A stretch of DNA of 26,282 bases from JAPLHP01 sp963720375 (lineage in GTDB: Bacteria > Chloroflexota > Dehalococcoidia > UBA2247 > RBG-13-53-26): positions 1 to 26,282 of the forward strand of contig CAVRFM010000013.1 of NCBI GenBank assembly GCA_963720375.1. The letters run 5' to 3'. The position numbers were made by a program, and so were the translations under genes. Of the stretch, positions 16,048 to 23,154 are shown in pieces. Under the pieces are notes generated by a model. It had not been told where the DNA came from. It did no database searches and saw only the letters and a list, made by a program, of their open reading frames with translations. Every line of letters begins with the position of its first letter. Position 1 is the first letter of the stretch.

Positions 16048-16099
16048 AGTAGTCAGGTACTACTACGCGTTTGACAAAGGCGTCTCGTCTTAGGAAAAT
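16048..16099 (+). promoter_or_regulatory. Promoter with upstream inverted repeat for the acyltransferase
   Basis: AGTAGT (16048-16053) and ACTACT (16059-16064) form an inverted repeat 6 bp upstream of a consensus -35 TTGACA (16071-16076). A 17-bp spacer leads to a weak -10 GAAAAT (16094-16099). The repeat could be an activator or repressor site. Confidence 0.4.
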
Positions 16100-16154
16100 A
16101 CCTATCATCGTCTTGTGCGGCTGCTGCCGATGCCCGAACTAACTAGGGGGAGGA

Positions 16155-17564
16155 ATGGGAAAGCCTAATGGAGTAATACCGCTGAATTGCTTCGATAAGG
16201 CATTGTTGTCTTTCGAAGTAAATTGTGGCAGGGAGAGCATAGGCTATCACGGGATACTGTCGATTAAAGGGGAGCTGGATATCGGCAGGCTGAATCAAGC
16301 GATTGAGTCCACATTGCGTCTTCATCCCACCATGCTGACCATCCTGCGTACCGGGCGATTCAGGTATTATCGTCAAATAGAGTATGGCCGCGAAGGAAAA
16401 GTCCTGGAGGTCCGTGATCTGTCTGATCTCCGGAGTGACAAGGATCCAGCCGATGCCGAGATCGACATCCAATATGAACGATGTCTTCATGAGTGGATAA
16501 ACCAACCACTGAACGTAAAGAGCGGATTTCCCTTCAAGGTTCTTCTGGTGAGGAAAAGGAGGGCTGAATCTGCATTGATTTTCAGCTTCCATCACTCCGC
16601 AATAGATGGAATTCGGGCGCTTCGTTTCATAGATGAGGTCATTTCAAGATACTGCAACAGGACTCCTGAAGGATCTCTCCTGCCTGAAGATGTGCGCGTC
16701 AACCGCAAAGGAGACGAACTCCTGCAGCGGGCGCGGGCTGAAAGGAGAGTGACAAAGCACTTCTACAGGGACATGCTCTCACACCTCTTCCATTTCGTTT
16801 TCATAAACCCCTTCTCTCATCCCGCAAGGATCTTCCACGATAAGCTGGAACGGTCGGGGGAGCTCTGCTTCTGCTATGGCAAGATAGGCCCCACAGAGCT
16901 CCAGTTGCTGAAGGCGAAATCGAAATCGGTTGGTGGCACCGTGAACGATATCCTTATGGCGGCATGCTTCAGCAGCATAGACAAATGGAACAGGCTACAC
17001 GGAAAGAGGAGCAGAAAGATAAGCCTGTTGGTTCCTGTCGACATTGGCTCCAAGGAGCTGAAGCATATCCTCTGCAATCAGATATCCTACATCTCATTTG
17101 CGACCTTTCCCAAGGAAAGGACTGATTCCACCAGGCTGTTGAGGCGGGTGAATGCCAAAACGACGGTCATGCTCAAGGAGAGGCGGGGCAACACCTACTC
17201 CATCGTCTATTTTGCTTACTGCTTGTCCCGTCTTTCCTTGGCCATCATGAGGCCTCTGTCCAAGTACGTCCTGTTTCCGCTGTACGCCGATACCGTTATC
17301 CTGACCAATCCGGGTATCGTCACGCTGGGTGATGACGGAGAAGAGGGGGCCGGGCAGAGTGGCTTCAGAATAGTGGATTTTACCGTGGCACCATTTGTTT
17401 TTACCGTTATGGGGATGAACATATGTATAGCTACCTTCAACAACAGCCTCGGCATCTACATTGGCTACACGACCTCACGTTTCTCAAAGGAGAAGGCTGA
17501 AGAGTTCCTGGGCTTGTATCTGGATGAAGTAAGGAACTATCAGGTCAATCCGCAAGCGGCTTAG
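16155..17564 (+). CDS. Condensation/WS-DGAT-type acyltransferase
   Basis: A 469-residue protein of the CoA-dependent acyltransferase fold. The catalytic motif HHxxxDG is intact as HHSAIDG at residues 146-152, on a FSFHH strand. A second family landmark, VNDILMAACFSSIDKW, matches the VNDVxLA pattern of wax ester synthase/diacylglycerol acyltransferases and PapA-like proteins. Such enzymes move an acyl group from CoA or a carrier protein to a hydroxyl or amine. There is no carrier protein, polyketide synthase or peptide synthetase gene nearby, so donor and acceptor are unknown. The start ATG follows GGGGGAGG very closely. It has its own candidate promoter and appears to be a single-gene unit. 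Confidence 0.75.
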   Translation: MGKPNGVIPLNCFDKALLSFEVNCGRESIGYHGILSIKGELDIGRLNQAIESTLRLHPTMLTILRTGRFRYYRQIEYGREGKVLEVRDLSDLRSDKDPADAEIDIQYERCLHEWINQPLNVKSGFPFKVLLVRKRRAESALIFSFHHSAIDGIRALRFIDEVISRYCNRTPEGSLLPEDVRVNRKGDELLQRARAERRVTKHFYRDMLSHLFHFVFINPFSHPARIFHDKLERSGELCFCYGKIGPTELQLLKAKSKSVGGTVNDILMAACFSSIDKWNRLHGKRSRKISLLVPVDIGSKELKHILCNQISYISFATFPKERTDSTRLLRRVNAKTTVMLKERRGNTYSIVYFAYCLSRLSLAIMRPLSKYVLFPLYADTVILTNPGIVTLGDDGEEGAGQSGFRIVDFTVAPFVFTVMGMNICIATFNNSLGIYIGYTTSRFSKEKAEEFLGLYLDEVRNYQVNPQAA

Positions 17565-17663
17565 TCATCAAGAGTTCGCTAAGAGGCAAGTACACGAAGC
17601 CGCTTTGACTTTCAGCACGAAGTTGTTAGGTACACGATTAGGAGTACCCCGCTCTGGATGGCC

Positions 17664-17692
17664 TAGACATCGATCAAGCAGGAATCTATACT
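17664..17692 (+). promoter_or_regulatory. Sigma70-like promoter for the sirtuin gene
   Basis: -35 TAGACA (17664-17669, five of six consensus bases), 17 bp, -10 TATACT (17687-17692). The transcript would begin near 17700, about 44 bases before the preferred TTG start. Confidence 0.55.
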
Positions 17693-17743
17693 GGATGGAA
17701 TTTGATTGAGAAGTTGCCGGCCAAGCATCAGGAGAAGGTAAGT

Positions 17744-18556
17744 TTGCAGGATGTGATAGCGCAGGCGGCGAATGACCTGGTAGGTTCTCGCTACGCCATA
17801 GTTTTGACGGGCGCCGGCATATCCACCGAGTCTGGCCTAGCAGACTTCCGGGGGCCGCAGGGCATCTGGACACGAGACAAGCAGGCAGAAGCCAGGGCCT
17901 ATCAGAGGTATGAGATGTTCCTCAATGATCCCAGGGCGTACTGGGAGGAGATGTTGAGCACAGTGGGCACCCAGAGCGATTTCTACGGTCAGATGAGAAA
18001 GGCCGAGCCCAACCCCGGTCACCGGGCACTGGCCCGTTTGGAACAGATGGGCATCATTAAGTGGACTATCACCCAGAATGTCGATGGACTGCACGAGAAG
18101 GCGGGGAGCCGGAGAGTGATGCACTACCACGGCACTGTGGACAAGCTGAGATGCATCTCCTGCGGCTTGAGGTTCGGGATCGATGAGGTCTCTCTGGAAA
18201 AACTGCCGCCCCTCTGCAGATGTGGCCGGGCTTTGAAATATGATGTGGTTCATTTCAAAGAGCCCATCCCCTCTGACATTATGGAGGCAGCCGAGGAGGA
18301 GGCTTCCAAATGCGATCTCATGCTCGTCTGCGGAACATCCGCCGTCGTCTATCCCTTCGCTGCTTTGCCCAGGATCGCCAGGAGGGGAGGCAGTGGGAGA
18401 TCGAGCGTGAGGATAATAGAGGTGAATGCCGAGCCGACGCCGCTCACTAATGAGGGGATATGCGACTATCTCATCGAGGGCAAAACCGGCGAAATCCTGC
18501 CTGGAATAGCTGAAGCGGCAGCCCTGCTCTTGTCTCAGGGGGGAAAGCATGGCTGA
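17744..18556 (+). CDS. Sir2-family NAD-dependent protein deacylase (sirtuin)
   Basis: About 270 residues. LTGAGISTESGLADFRG (from about residue 21) binds NAD, TQNVDGLH (110-117) is the catalytic core, and His129 in YHGT is the general base. The zinc module uses CISC (137, 140) and CRC (158, 160), closer than the usual second CxxC. CGTSAVVYP and EVNAEPTPLT complete the Rossmann part. Sirtuins remove acyl groups from lysines using NAD. The usual VVxFGExLP is VVHFKEPIP. The frame is open from a TTG at 17702, but GGAGAAGG at 17731-17738 favours the TTG at 17744. The 3' end overlaps the ABC ATPase remnant by 8 bp, suggesting that the two were once one operon. Confidence 0.88.
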   Translation: MQDVIAQAANDLVGSRYAIVLTGAGISTESGLADFRGPQGIWTRDKQAEARAYQRYEMFLNDPRAYWEEMLSTVGTQSDFYGQMRKAEPNPGHRALARLEQMGIIKWTITQNVDGLHEKAGSRRVMHYHGTVDKLRCISCGLRFGIDEVSLEKLPPLCRCGRALKYDVVHFKEPIPSDIMEAAEEEASKCDLMLVCGTSAVVYPFAALPRIARRGGSGRSSVRIIEVNAEPTPLTNEGICDYLIEGKTGEILPGIAEAAALLLSQGGKHG

Positions 18557-18953
18557 TATTGCCATTCGTACCGACAAGCTCAGCCGTGATTTCGGTCCGG
18601 TAAGAGCGGTGGACAACCTCTCCCTGGAGGTGCCCGCCGGCATTATCTTTGGTTTTCTGGGCCCTAATGCCTCAGGGAAAACAACCACCATCAATCTGCT
18701 GTTGGGCCTGCTGGAACCGACGTCCGGACGGGCCGAAGTGCTGGGCCTGGATGTCCGGACGCGGGCGGACGAGGTGCGCTCCCGCTCGGGAGCATTGCTG
18801 GAACACACCGGACTCTATGAGCAATTGAGCGCTGAGGACAACCTGGAGTTCTACGGACGGGTCTGGCGGATGCCGGCCTACCGAAGCGGCAAGCCCGAAT
18901 CAAGGAACTGCTTACCCACCTGGATCTATAAGCAAGCAGAACCGGGAGTTTAA
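18549..18953 (+). pseudogene. Truncated ABC transporter ATPase remnant
   Basis: The first 110 residues are the N-terminal third of a CcmA/DrrA-type ATPase. They include RTDKLSRDFGPVRAVDNLSL, the Walker A GPNASGKTT, and a Q-loop region LLEHTGLYEQLSAEDNLEFY. The frame then breaks near 18877 (one base short in a C run); the other frame continues QARIKELLTHLDL and stops at 18929-18931. Beyond that nothing matches: the ABC signature, Walker B and H-loop are absent. Unlike the other frame breaks in the window, this is a real loss of the 3' half and of any partner permease. It starts inside the end of the sirtuin gene, so the breakpoint probably lies at about 18930-18950. Confidence 0.8.
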
Positions 18954-18990
18954 TGATATCATTAGCGACACTATGGTCATAGGTTATAAT
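18951..18990 (+). promoter_or_regulatory. Palindrome and -10 element before the two-TM protein
   Basis: TAATGATATCATTA (18951-18964) is a perfect 14-bp palindrome. It is followed 20 bp later by a perfect TATAAT (18985-18990). The only -35 at the right distance, TTAGCG, overlaps the palindrome, so a bound protein would affect initiation. Confidence 0.45.
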
Positions 18991-19059
18991 GAGTAAGGAT
19001 TGTCCTGATACATTGCCGCACATAATCTTTGAGGTGACACAAAGCAAGGAGGTGTGATC

Positions 19060-19755
19060 ATGAGTGCAGGACGGGTTGTGCTTCTGGTCTTTGGCATCAT
19101 CTTCCTCGTGGGTGCAGTCTTTATGCTGGTTGTCGGCGGTGGCCTGGTCTGGGCCCATTCTGCCCTTACGGATAGCGAGGGATTTTTTTCCACGGAGACT
19201 TCCTCATTCGAAAGCGATGGCTATGCCATAGTTTCGAAACCTATAGACATACACTGGGATATGAAATGCGGGGTGGGATGGTGCTGCAGCCCCGGCAACC
19301 TGGTGACCTTCAAAGTGGAAGGCTCGAATCAAGATACCTCTAAGGGGATCTTCATCGGCATAGCCAAGGAGTCCGATGTGGACCGATACCTCAGAGGCGT
19401 GGAATACGATGAGATTGTAAAATGGGAGACTGATGACTCTGAACTCGATGTTGAATATGACACACACAACGGCACTGCTGTGCCTGAACCCCCTGCTTCT
19501 CAAGACTGGGCAGCATCTGTACATGGCATCGGTACCCAGACTCTGGAATGGAAACCTGAATCAGGGAACTGGGTGCTGGTGGTGATGAATGAAGATGGGT
19601 CTGCCGGCGTTAATGTAGATGGGACGGTGGGGGCGAAGGTACCCTGGATATTTCGAGTCGGTGTGGGGCTTCTGGTTGCAGGCGTGGTAGTCCTGGTGGG
19701 AGGGATTATCATGGTCTGTTTTGCAGCGCGGAGACCCAAGAAATCGGCTGTGTAG
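19060..19755 (+). CDS. Two-TM membrane protein with cysteine-containing outer domain
   Basis: A 231-residue protein not matched to a named family with confidence. TM1 is residues 5-28 and TM2 about 198-222, followed by a short basic tail ARRPKKSAV. The 165 residues between them should lie outside the membrane. They contain SKPIDIHWDMKCGVGWCC (three closely spaced cysteines), repeated acidic-aromatic turns and the strand-rich ending ESGNWVLVVMNEDGSAGVNV, suggesting a beta-sandwich. AAGGAGG lies seven bases before the ATG at 19060, so that start is firm although the frame opens at a GTG six bases earlier. It is a single-gene unit with its own promoter. Function unknown. Confidence 0.65.
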   Translation: MSAGRVVLLVFGIIFLVGAVFMLVVGGGLVWAHSALTDSEGFFSTETSSFESDGYAIVSKPIDIHWDMKCGVGWCCSPGNLVTFKVEGSNQDTSKGIFIGIAKESDVDRYLRGVEYDEIVKWETDDSELDVEYDTHNGTAVPEPPASQDWAASVHGIGTQTLEWKPESGNWVLVVMNEDGSAGVNVDGTVGAKVPWIFRVGVGLLVAGVVVLVGGIIMVCFAARRPKKSAV

Positions 19756-19762
19756 TGGCTGG

Positions 19763-19775
19763 AGGCAGAATGCCT
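19763..19775. terminator. Possible hairpin between convergent genes
   Basis: AGGCA-GAA-TGCCT is a 5-bp stem with a 3-base loop in the 36-bp gap between the two-TM gene and the radical SAM gene. No T tract; weak. Confidence 0.2.
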
Positions 19776-19791
19776 GAATTCCGGGAGAGGA

Positions 19792-20967
19792 TTATTTCTC
19801 CCTGCGTTGTGCTAACAATTGTTCGTAATAGGAGGAATGTCCCGTTTCCAGTATTTCCAGTATGATAGCCTGTGTTGCCCCGCCTACTCCCTTGATCCGG
19901 TGCAACTCTCCCCTCAGATTCGATAAAGGCTCTTTCAGCTGTGAGATGGAGTAGGCGGCGTAGCCGAAGGGGGACTTCCTTCCTTCCATCTTCAGCAGAT
20001 AGTCAATGTGCTCCAGTGTGACTATCACCAGGTCATCCTTGCTCAAGATCTCCCCGTAAAGGGCATGAGGCATACGGATGGCTAAACCGTACCTTTTGGC
20101 AATGGCGTTGAAAGCCATATTGAGCGAGCCCACGTATTCCGCAGACGGTTCTCCCCACCTGTTGCCCAGGTAGACCATCTGATATCCCCCGTCAAGCTGG
20201 GCATGATATTTCTTGAGTGCGGCCATGAAGTAGTCCCTCTGCTTGCCTTCTTTCAGCGTCATCCCTCCGAAGATGACGAAGTCCACGCCCACTTCGCTCG
20301 CCTTTCTCAGGGCCTCATCCATCAGCCCTGCCATATCAGTCACGAAAGGAATAACAGGAAGCAGAAACATGCCGCAGGCAATACCCTGGCTCTTGAAGTG
20401 AGCCAGCGCCTGCAGTCTTTCGCTCGGAGACGGAACACCGGGTTCGAAGACAGCGCTGATGGCATCATCCACCGAGGAGAAACTGAAGCTCACAATCGCT
20501 CTGGTGCGCTCATTGATTGCCTTCAGAATATCGGTGTCCCTCATGATAAGAGTGGATTTGGTGAGCATATGCACCGGAAAACCGTATTGATGGACCAGTT
20601 CGAGGGCCCTTCGGGTCAATTGGTACTTCTTTTCGATGGGCTGGTAGCTGTCACCAACTCCGCCACCCACCATGATAAAGCTGCGCTTCAGGGGAATACG
20701 TTTCCTCGCCGGGTCCAACTCCCGTCGCAGGATGTCAATGGCATTCACCTTCACAGTAATGTCCCGTCCAAACTCTCCGTAGGTGTAGTAGCCCTCTGAA
20801 CGCCCATCGCAATAGACGCAGTTGTGGCTGCACCCACTGTACAGGTTCATTCCACAGTGCGATATGAACCAGGAGTCAATCTTCTTGTGCTTGCGCAATA
20901 TCGATTTGGCTTCAATCTCCCTGATAGTCACTTCTTCTGTAAACCCGCTCCTTGTATTTATACTCAT
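19792..20967 (-). CDS. SPL-like radical SAM protein with C-terminal helix-hairpin-helix
   Basis: A 391-residue protein of the spore-photoproduct-lyase-like group (COG1533 type). The [4Fe-4S] motif CxxxCxxC is Cys46, Cys50, Cys53 in YSGCSHNCVYCDGR, preceded by MNLYSGC as in the family. MVGGGVGDSYQPIEKK and HMLTKSTLIMRD follow. The last 40 residues contain LHRIKGVGGATQAIILEI, which reads as a helix-hairpin-helix (357-376) of the kind that binds DNA backbone. Radical SAM enzymes use S-adenosylmethionine to generate a radical; the substrate here is unknown, but the DNA-binding tail and the upstream HEAT-repeat gene favour nucleic acid. The gene overlaps that gene by 56 bp from the chosen ATG; a GTG at 20931 would cut the overlap to 20 bp and fits the family start equally well. 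Confidence 0.85.
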   Translation of the reverse strand: MSINTRSGFTEEVTIREIEAKSILRKHKKIDSWFISHCGMNLYSGCSHNCVYCDGRSEGYYTYGEFGRDITVKVNAIDILRRELDPARKRIPLKRSFIMVGGGVGDSYQPIEKKYQLTRRALELVHQYGFPVHMLTKSTLIMRDTDILKAINERTRAIVSFSFSSVDDAISAVFEPGVPSPSERLQALAHFKSQGIACGMFLLPVIPFVTDMAGLMDEALRKASEVGVDFVIFGGMTLKEGKQRDYFMAALKKYHAQLDGGYQMVYLGNRWGEPSAEYVGSLNMAFNAIAKRYGLAIRMPHALYGEILSKDDLVIVTLEHIDYLLKMEGRKSPFGYAAYSISQLKEPLSNLRGELHRIKGVGGATQAIILEILETGHSSYYEQLLAQRREK

Positions 20968-21739
20968 CCGCTTTCAACAGGTTCATCACCCTGAGCGGTT
21001 CCTTTTTCACCAGATTGCGGCAGGCCCTGCAGGCTATCCAGTAGGAGTTCCTGTCCCCGCTTTCGACCAATTCCCGGACCAGACCGTAGACAAGATCAGG
21101 CAGCCGCCTGGCCAGATCGCTCAGGTTGTTGCCGACGGAGGTACGCGGATACGGGGAGCTTTCCTTGAACATGTTCCTCAGGATGGACAACGGATACTCC
21201 GGATTCCTGTAAAACCACGAGTTTTCTTCTACGGGCCGCAGCGTCTCGCTGACAAATCGCCGTACGTTGGGGCTTTCTGACTTTACGAGCTGCAACAGGT
21301 ACGCCTTCATTTCCCGGGGGTACTTCCGGATCAGCTTCTTAAAGAACATCTGGGCCAGCTCCCGTACATCCCAGTGTTCAGAGGCCGCAGCGGACTCGAA
21401 GCAGGCGAGCACTCTTTTATAGTCTCCCAGCCCATAGAAGGACAACATTCCCAGGCCGATGCCTTTGCACCTGAAGTCTTCGCTCTCTTCGAATATCCTG
21501 GAGGCGATTTCGTATACCCCTGCATCCAACCCAACAAGCCGGTCATAGAGGTATTCGCTGAGCAACTTGATGGTATAGACCCTTCCATAGGAAATGCGCT
21601 TGCTGTCGGGAATGCTGCGGTAAAGTTCGTCCAGGATGTCAGAAATGCTTCCGATCGCGGAATCGTAATCTCCGCGCAGGATACTGTTCACGATCTCGTC
21701 CTGTATTCTGCCCTCGGTCTGGTCGGTCAGTATCCTCAT
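20912..21739 (-). CDS. AlkC/AlkD-like HEAT-repeat protein (putative DNA alkylation repair)
   Basis: A 275-residue all-helical protein. The second half has the succession expected in AlkC/AlkD-like HEAT-repeat DNA glycosylases: WDVRELAQMFFKKLIRKYP (about 123-141), SPNVRRFVSETLRPVEE (156-172), RTSVGNNLSDLARRLPDLV (199-217) and WIACRACRNLVKKEPLRV (234-251). In that family each repeat contacts the DNA backbone, and alkylated bases are excised without base flipping. The first 110 residues are less typical and look like further helical repeats. The key catalytic residues cannot be confirmed by eye, so a structural HEAT protein remains possible. The gene overlaps the radical SAM gene, so the two are translated from one message. 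AGGA lies eight bases before the ATG. An SRPBCC gene lies 89 bp upstream on the same strand. Confidence 0.7.
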   Translation of the reverse strand: MRILTDQTEGRIQDEIVNSILRGDYDSAIGSISDILDELYRSIPDSKRISYGRVYTIKLLSEYLYDRLVGLDAGVYEIASRIFEESEDFRCKGIGLGMLSFYGLGDYKRVLACFESAAASEHWDVRELAQMFFKKLIRKYPREMKAYLLQLVKSESPNVRRFVSETLRPVEENSWFYRNPEYPLSILRNMFKESSPYPRTSVGNNLSDLARRLPDLVYGLVRELVESGDRNSYWIACRACRNLVKKEPLRVMNLLKADEYKYKERVYRRSDYQGD

Positions 21740-21828
21740 GATCGGTCCTGGTTCATGGTCTGCGCAGGCTACCCCTTCCTGCCGCGGAAGGGTGTTGTTT
21801 CAAAAACGGCCAATCAGGGAAGAAAACG

Positions 21829-22272
21829 CTAGGACTCGGCGCGCTTCTTCAGCGCCTGGCCGTATCGTTCGTAGGCGCGTTGCAGTTTCTTGCCGTAAAG
21901 CAGATTGACCACCGGTGACAGCACGCCATAGAACTCCTCGTAATTGATGAAATGAGTGCGGTGATCGTCCAGAGGCTCGCAGATCTGCCAGCGGAAGCTC
22001 CTGATCCCCGGCCTCCCTTTGGTCCTCGACGTTCCCCAGCTTATCTTGTACTTCTCGGGTTCGTAGACCAGGAAGGCCTCGTGCTCATCTTTCAGAAGCT
22101 GCTTCTCCGTCATCTGGCAGTCGAGGGTAAACTCCTCGCCAACCGCTATTTTCTTGGCCCCCAACCTGGGAGTGAAAGTGTTCCACTCGGGGTAGTGCTC
22201 AAAGTCGATAATGATGTTCCAGATCTTCTGCGCCGGAGCATTGATGTCGATTTCAGTGCGGACTAACTTCAT
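21829..22272 (-). CDS. SRPBCC-family lipid/ligand-binding protein
   Basis: A 147-residue protein with the START-like helix-grip fold pattern: INAPAQKIWNIIIDFEHYPEWNTFTP at the start (first strand, then the helix that opens the pocket), GEEFTLDC, central strands, and a long C-terminal helix KLQRAYERYGQALKKR. Family members bind or modify hydrophobic ligands, and some are cyclases or dehydratases, but no residue here identifies a reaction. AAAGGAGG precedes the ATG at 22272. It is divergent from the padR-type gene, and could share a transcript with the downstream HEAT/radical SAM pair. Confidence 0.82.
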   Translation of the reverse strand: MKLVRTEIDINAPAQKIWNIIIDFEHYPEWNTFTPRLGAKKIAVGEEFTLDCQMTEKQLLKDEHEAFLVYEPEKYKISWGTSRTKGRPGIRSFRWQICEPLDDHRTHFINYEEFYGVLSPVVNLLYGKKLQRAYERYGQALKKRAES

Positions 22273-22394
22273 TCGGACCTCCTTTTGCCCCTCTCGATTT
22301 TGGTGACAACGACCTGAACCGGAGGTGGCTGAGCTTGTATGGCACGAGTCGAGCTACCCACAGGCCTATTGGAGAATACTACAAAGGGAGACGC

Positions 22395-22448
22395 TTGACA
22401 AAGTGTCGGCAGCCATATATGATATATCACGATATATCGTGATATATC
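22395..22448 (+). promoter_or_regulatory. PadR-gene promoter with perfect 28-bp palindromic operator
   Basis: A consensus -35 TTGACA (22395-22400) is followed by 17 bp and -10 TATGAT (22418-22423). From 22421 to 22448 the sequence is a perfect 28-bp palindrome built from three GATATATC blocks at 10-bp intervals, joined by AC and GT. It covers the end of the -10 and the transcription start, which is the usual position for repression, most likely by the PadR protein itself. Confidence 0.75.
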
Positions 22449-22478
22449 GCCCGACAGACCGTAGCTGGAGGTGGGAAA

Positions 22479-22988
22479 ATGTGGCGTAAGTTTTCTTTCG
22501 GTGAGTTTCATCCGCCTTTTCTGGCACGCGGAGCCATAAAGTTCATCATTCTGGATCTGTTGAAGGACAAGCCCAAACACGGCTATGAAATAATGAAAGA
22601 CATGGAAGCCAAGGGCGGCGGCCTTTACGCTGCAAGCCCGGGGTCCGTGTACCCCACTCTTCAGATGCTGGAGGAGATGGGCTATGTCGCTTCAAGGCCG
22701 GAAGGCAGCAAGAGAATCTATGAAATCACTCCGGAAGGGCGGAAGTACCTGGCGGAGAACCAGGAAGCTGTCGAAGACATTCCGGAGCCTCCGGATCCTA
22801 TGAGCCTGCCTTTTGCACATTTGCTCCAGCCTGAGGCGCGCGATACAATGCAAGAGTTGCATGGTTTAGTGGTTACGCTGGTCCGCGCTGCTCGCACCAA
22901 GAAACTGCACCGCCCCGAACAGTTTCAGCAGGTGCGGGATGTCATCGCCCGGTCTCGCAAGGAGATCGAGGACCTGCTCAGCAAGTAG
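22479..22988 (+). CDS. PadR-family transcriptional regulator
   Basis: A 169-residue protein. The winged helix of the PadR family is at about residues 18-95: FIILDLLKDKPKHGYEIMKDM, then the recognition helix SPGSVYPTLQMLEEMGYV and the wing ASRPEGSKRIYEITPEGRKYL. The rest is an alpha-helical dimerisation part ending in RSRKEIEDLLSK. PadR proteins usually repress neighbouring efflux genes and their own gene, and release DNA on binding a toxic compound. GGAGGTGGG lies before the ATG. It sits 166 bp upstream of a DrrAB-like ABC exporter on the same strand, and its own promoter carries the palindrome described separately. Confidence 0.92.
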   Translation: MWRKFSFGEFHPPFLARGAIKFIILDLLKDKPKHGYEIMKDMEAKGGGLYAASPGSVYPTLQMLEEMGYVASRPEGSKRIYEITPEGRKYLAENQEAVEDIPEPPDPMSLPFAHLLQPEARDTMQELHGLVVTLVRAARTKKLHRPEQFQQVRDVIARSRKEIEDLLSK

Positions 22989-23043
22989 ACGGAACGGACA
23001 AGGGACTTTTCATGGATTGTTCATGGTGAGTAGCAATGTGTAA

Positions 23044-23112
23044 TTTACATAGGTCTCCGCAGAGGGTATCATGAGTAGATGCCACATGATATATGGCACA
23101 CGGGTGATACCC
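23044..23112 (+). promoter_or_regulatory. Promoter and nested inverted repeats before the ABC exporter
   Basis: TTTACA (23044-23049), 17 bp, TATCAT (23067-23072) is a plausible promoter. Three inverted repeats are nested over it: GGGTATCA (23064-23071) with TGATACCC (23105-23112); TGCCA (23080-23084) with TGGCA (23094-23098); and TATCATG (23067-23073) with CATGATA (23085-23091). The last overlaps the -10 and shares the GATA/TATC half-site with the padR-gene palindrome. Confidence 0.55.
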
Positions 23113-23154
23113 GGTGAATATGCCGGACAACACTGATAAAGCAAAGGAGTGAGT

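Noticed and set aside
17837..18808. Long minus-strand open frame of 323 codons opposite the sirtuin and ABC remnant
   Set aside because: It is antisense to clearly conserved genes, has low-complexity Arg/Ser/Pro-rich sequence and no family pattern.
20203..20799. Plus-strand open frame of 198 codons opposite the radical SAM gene
   Set aside because: His/Gln-rich shadow of a conserved enzyme.
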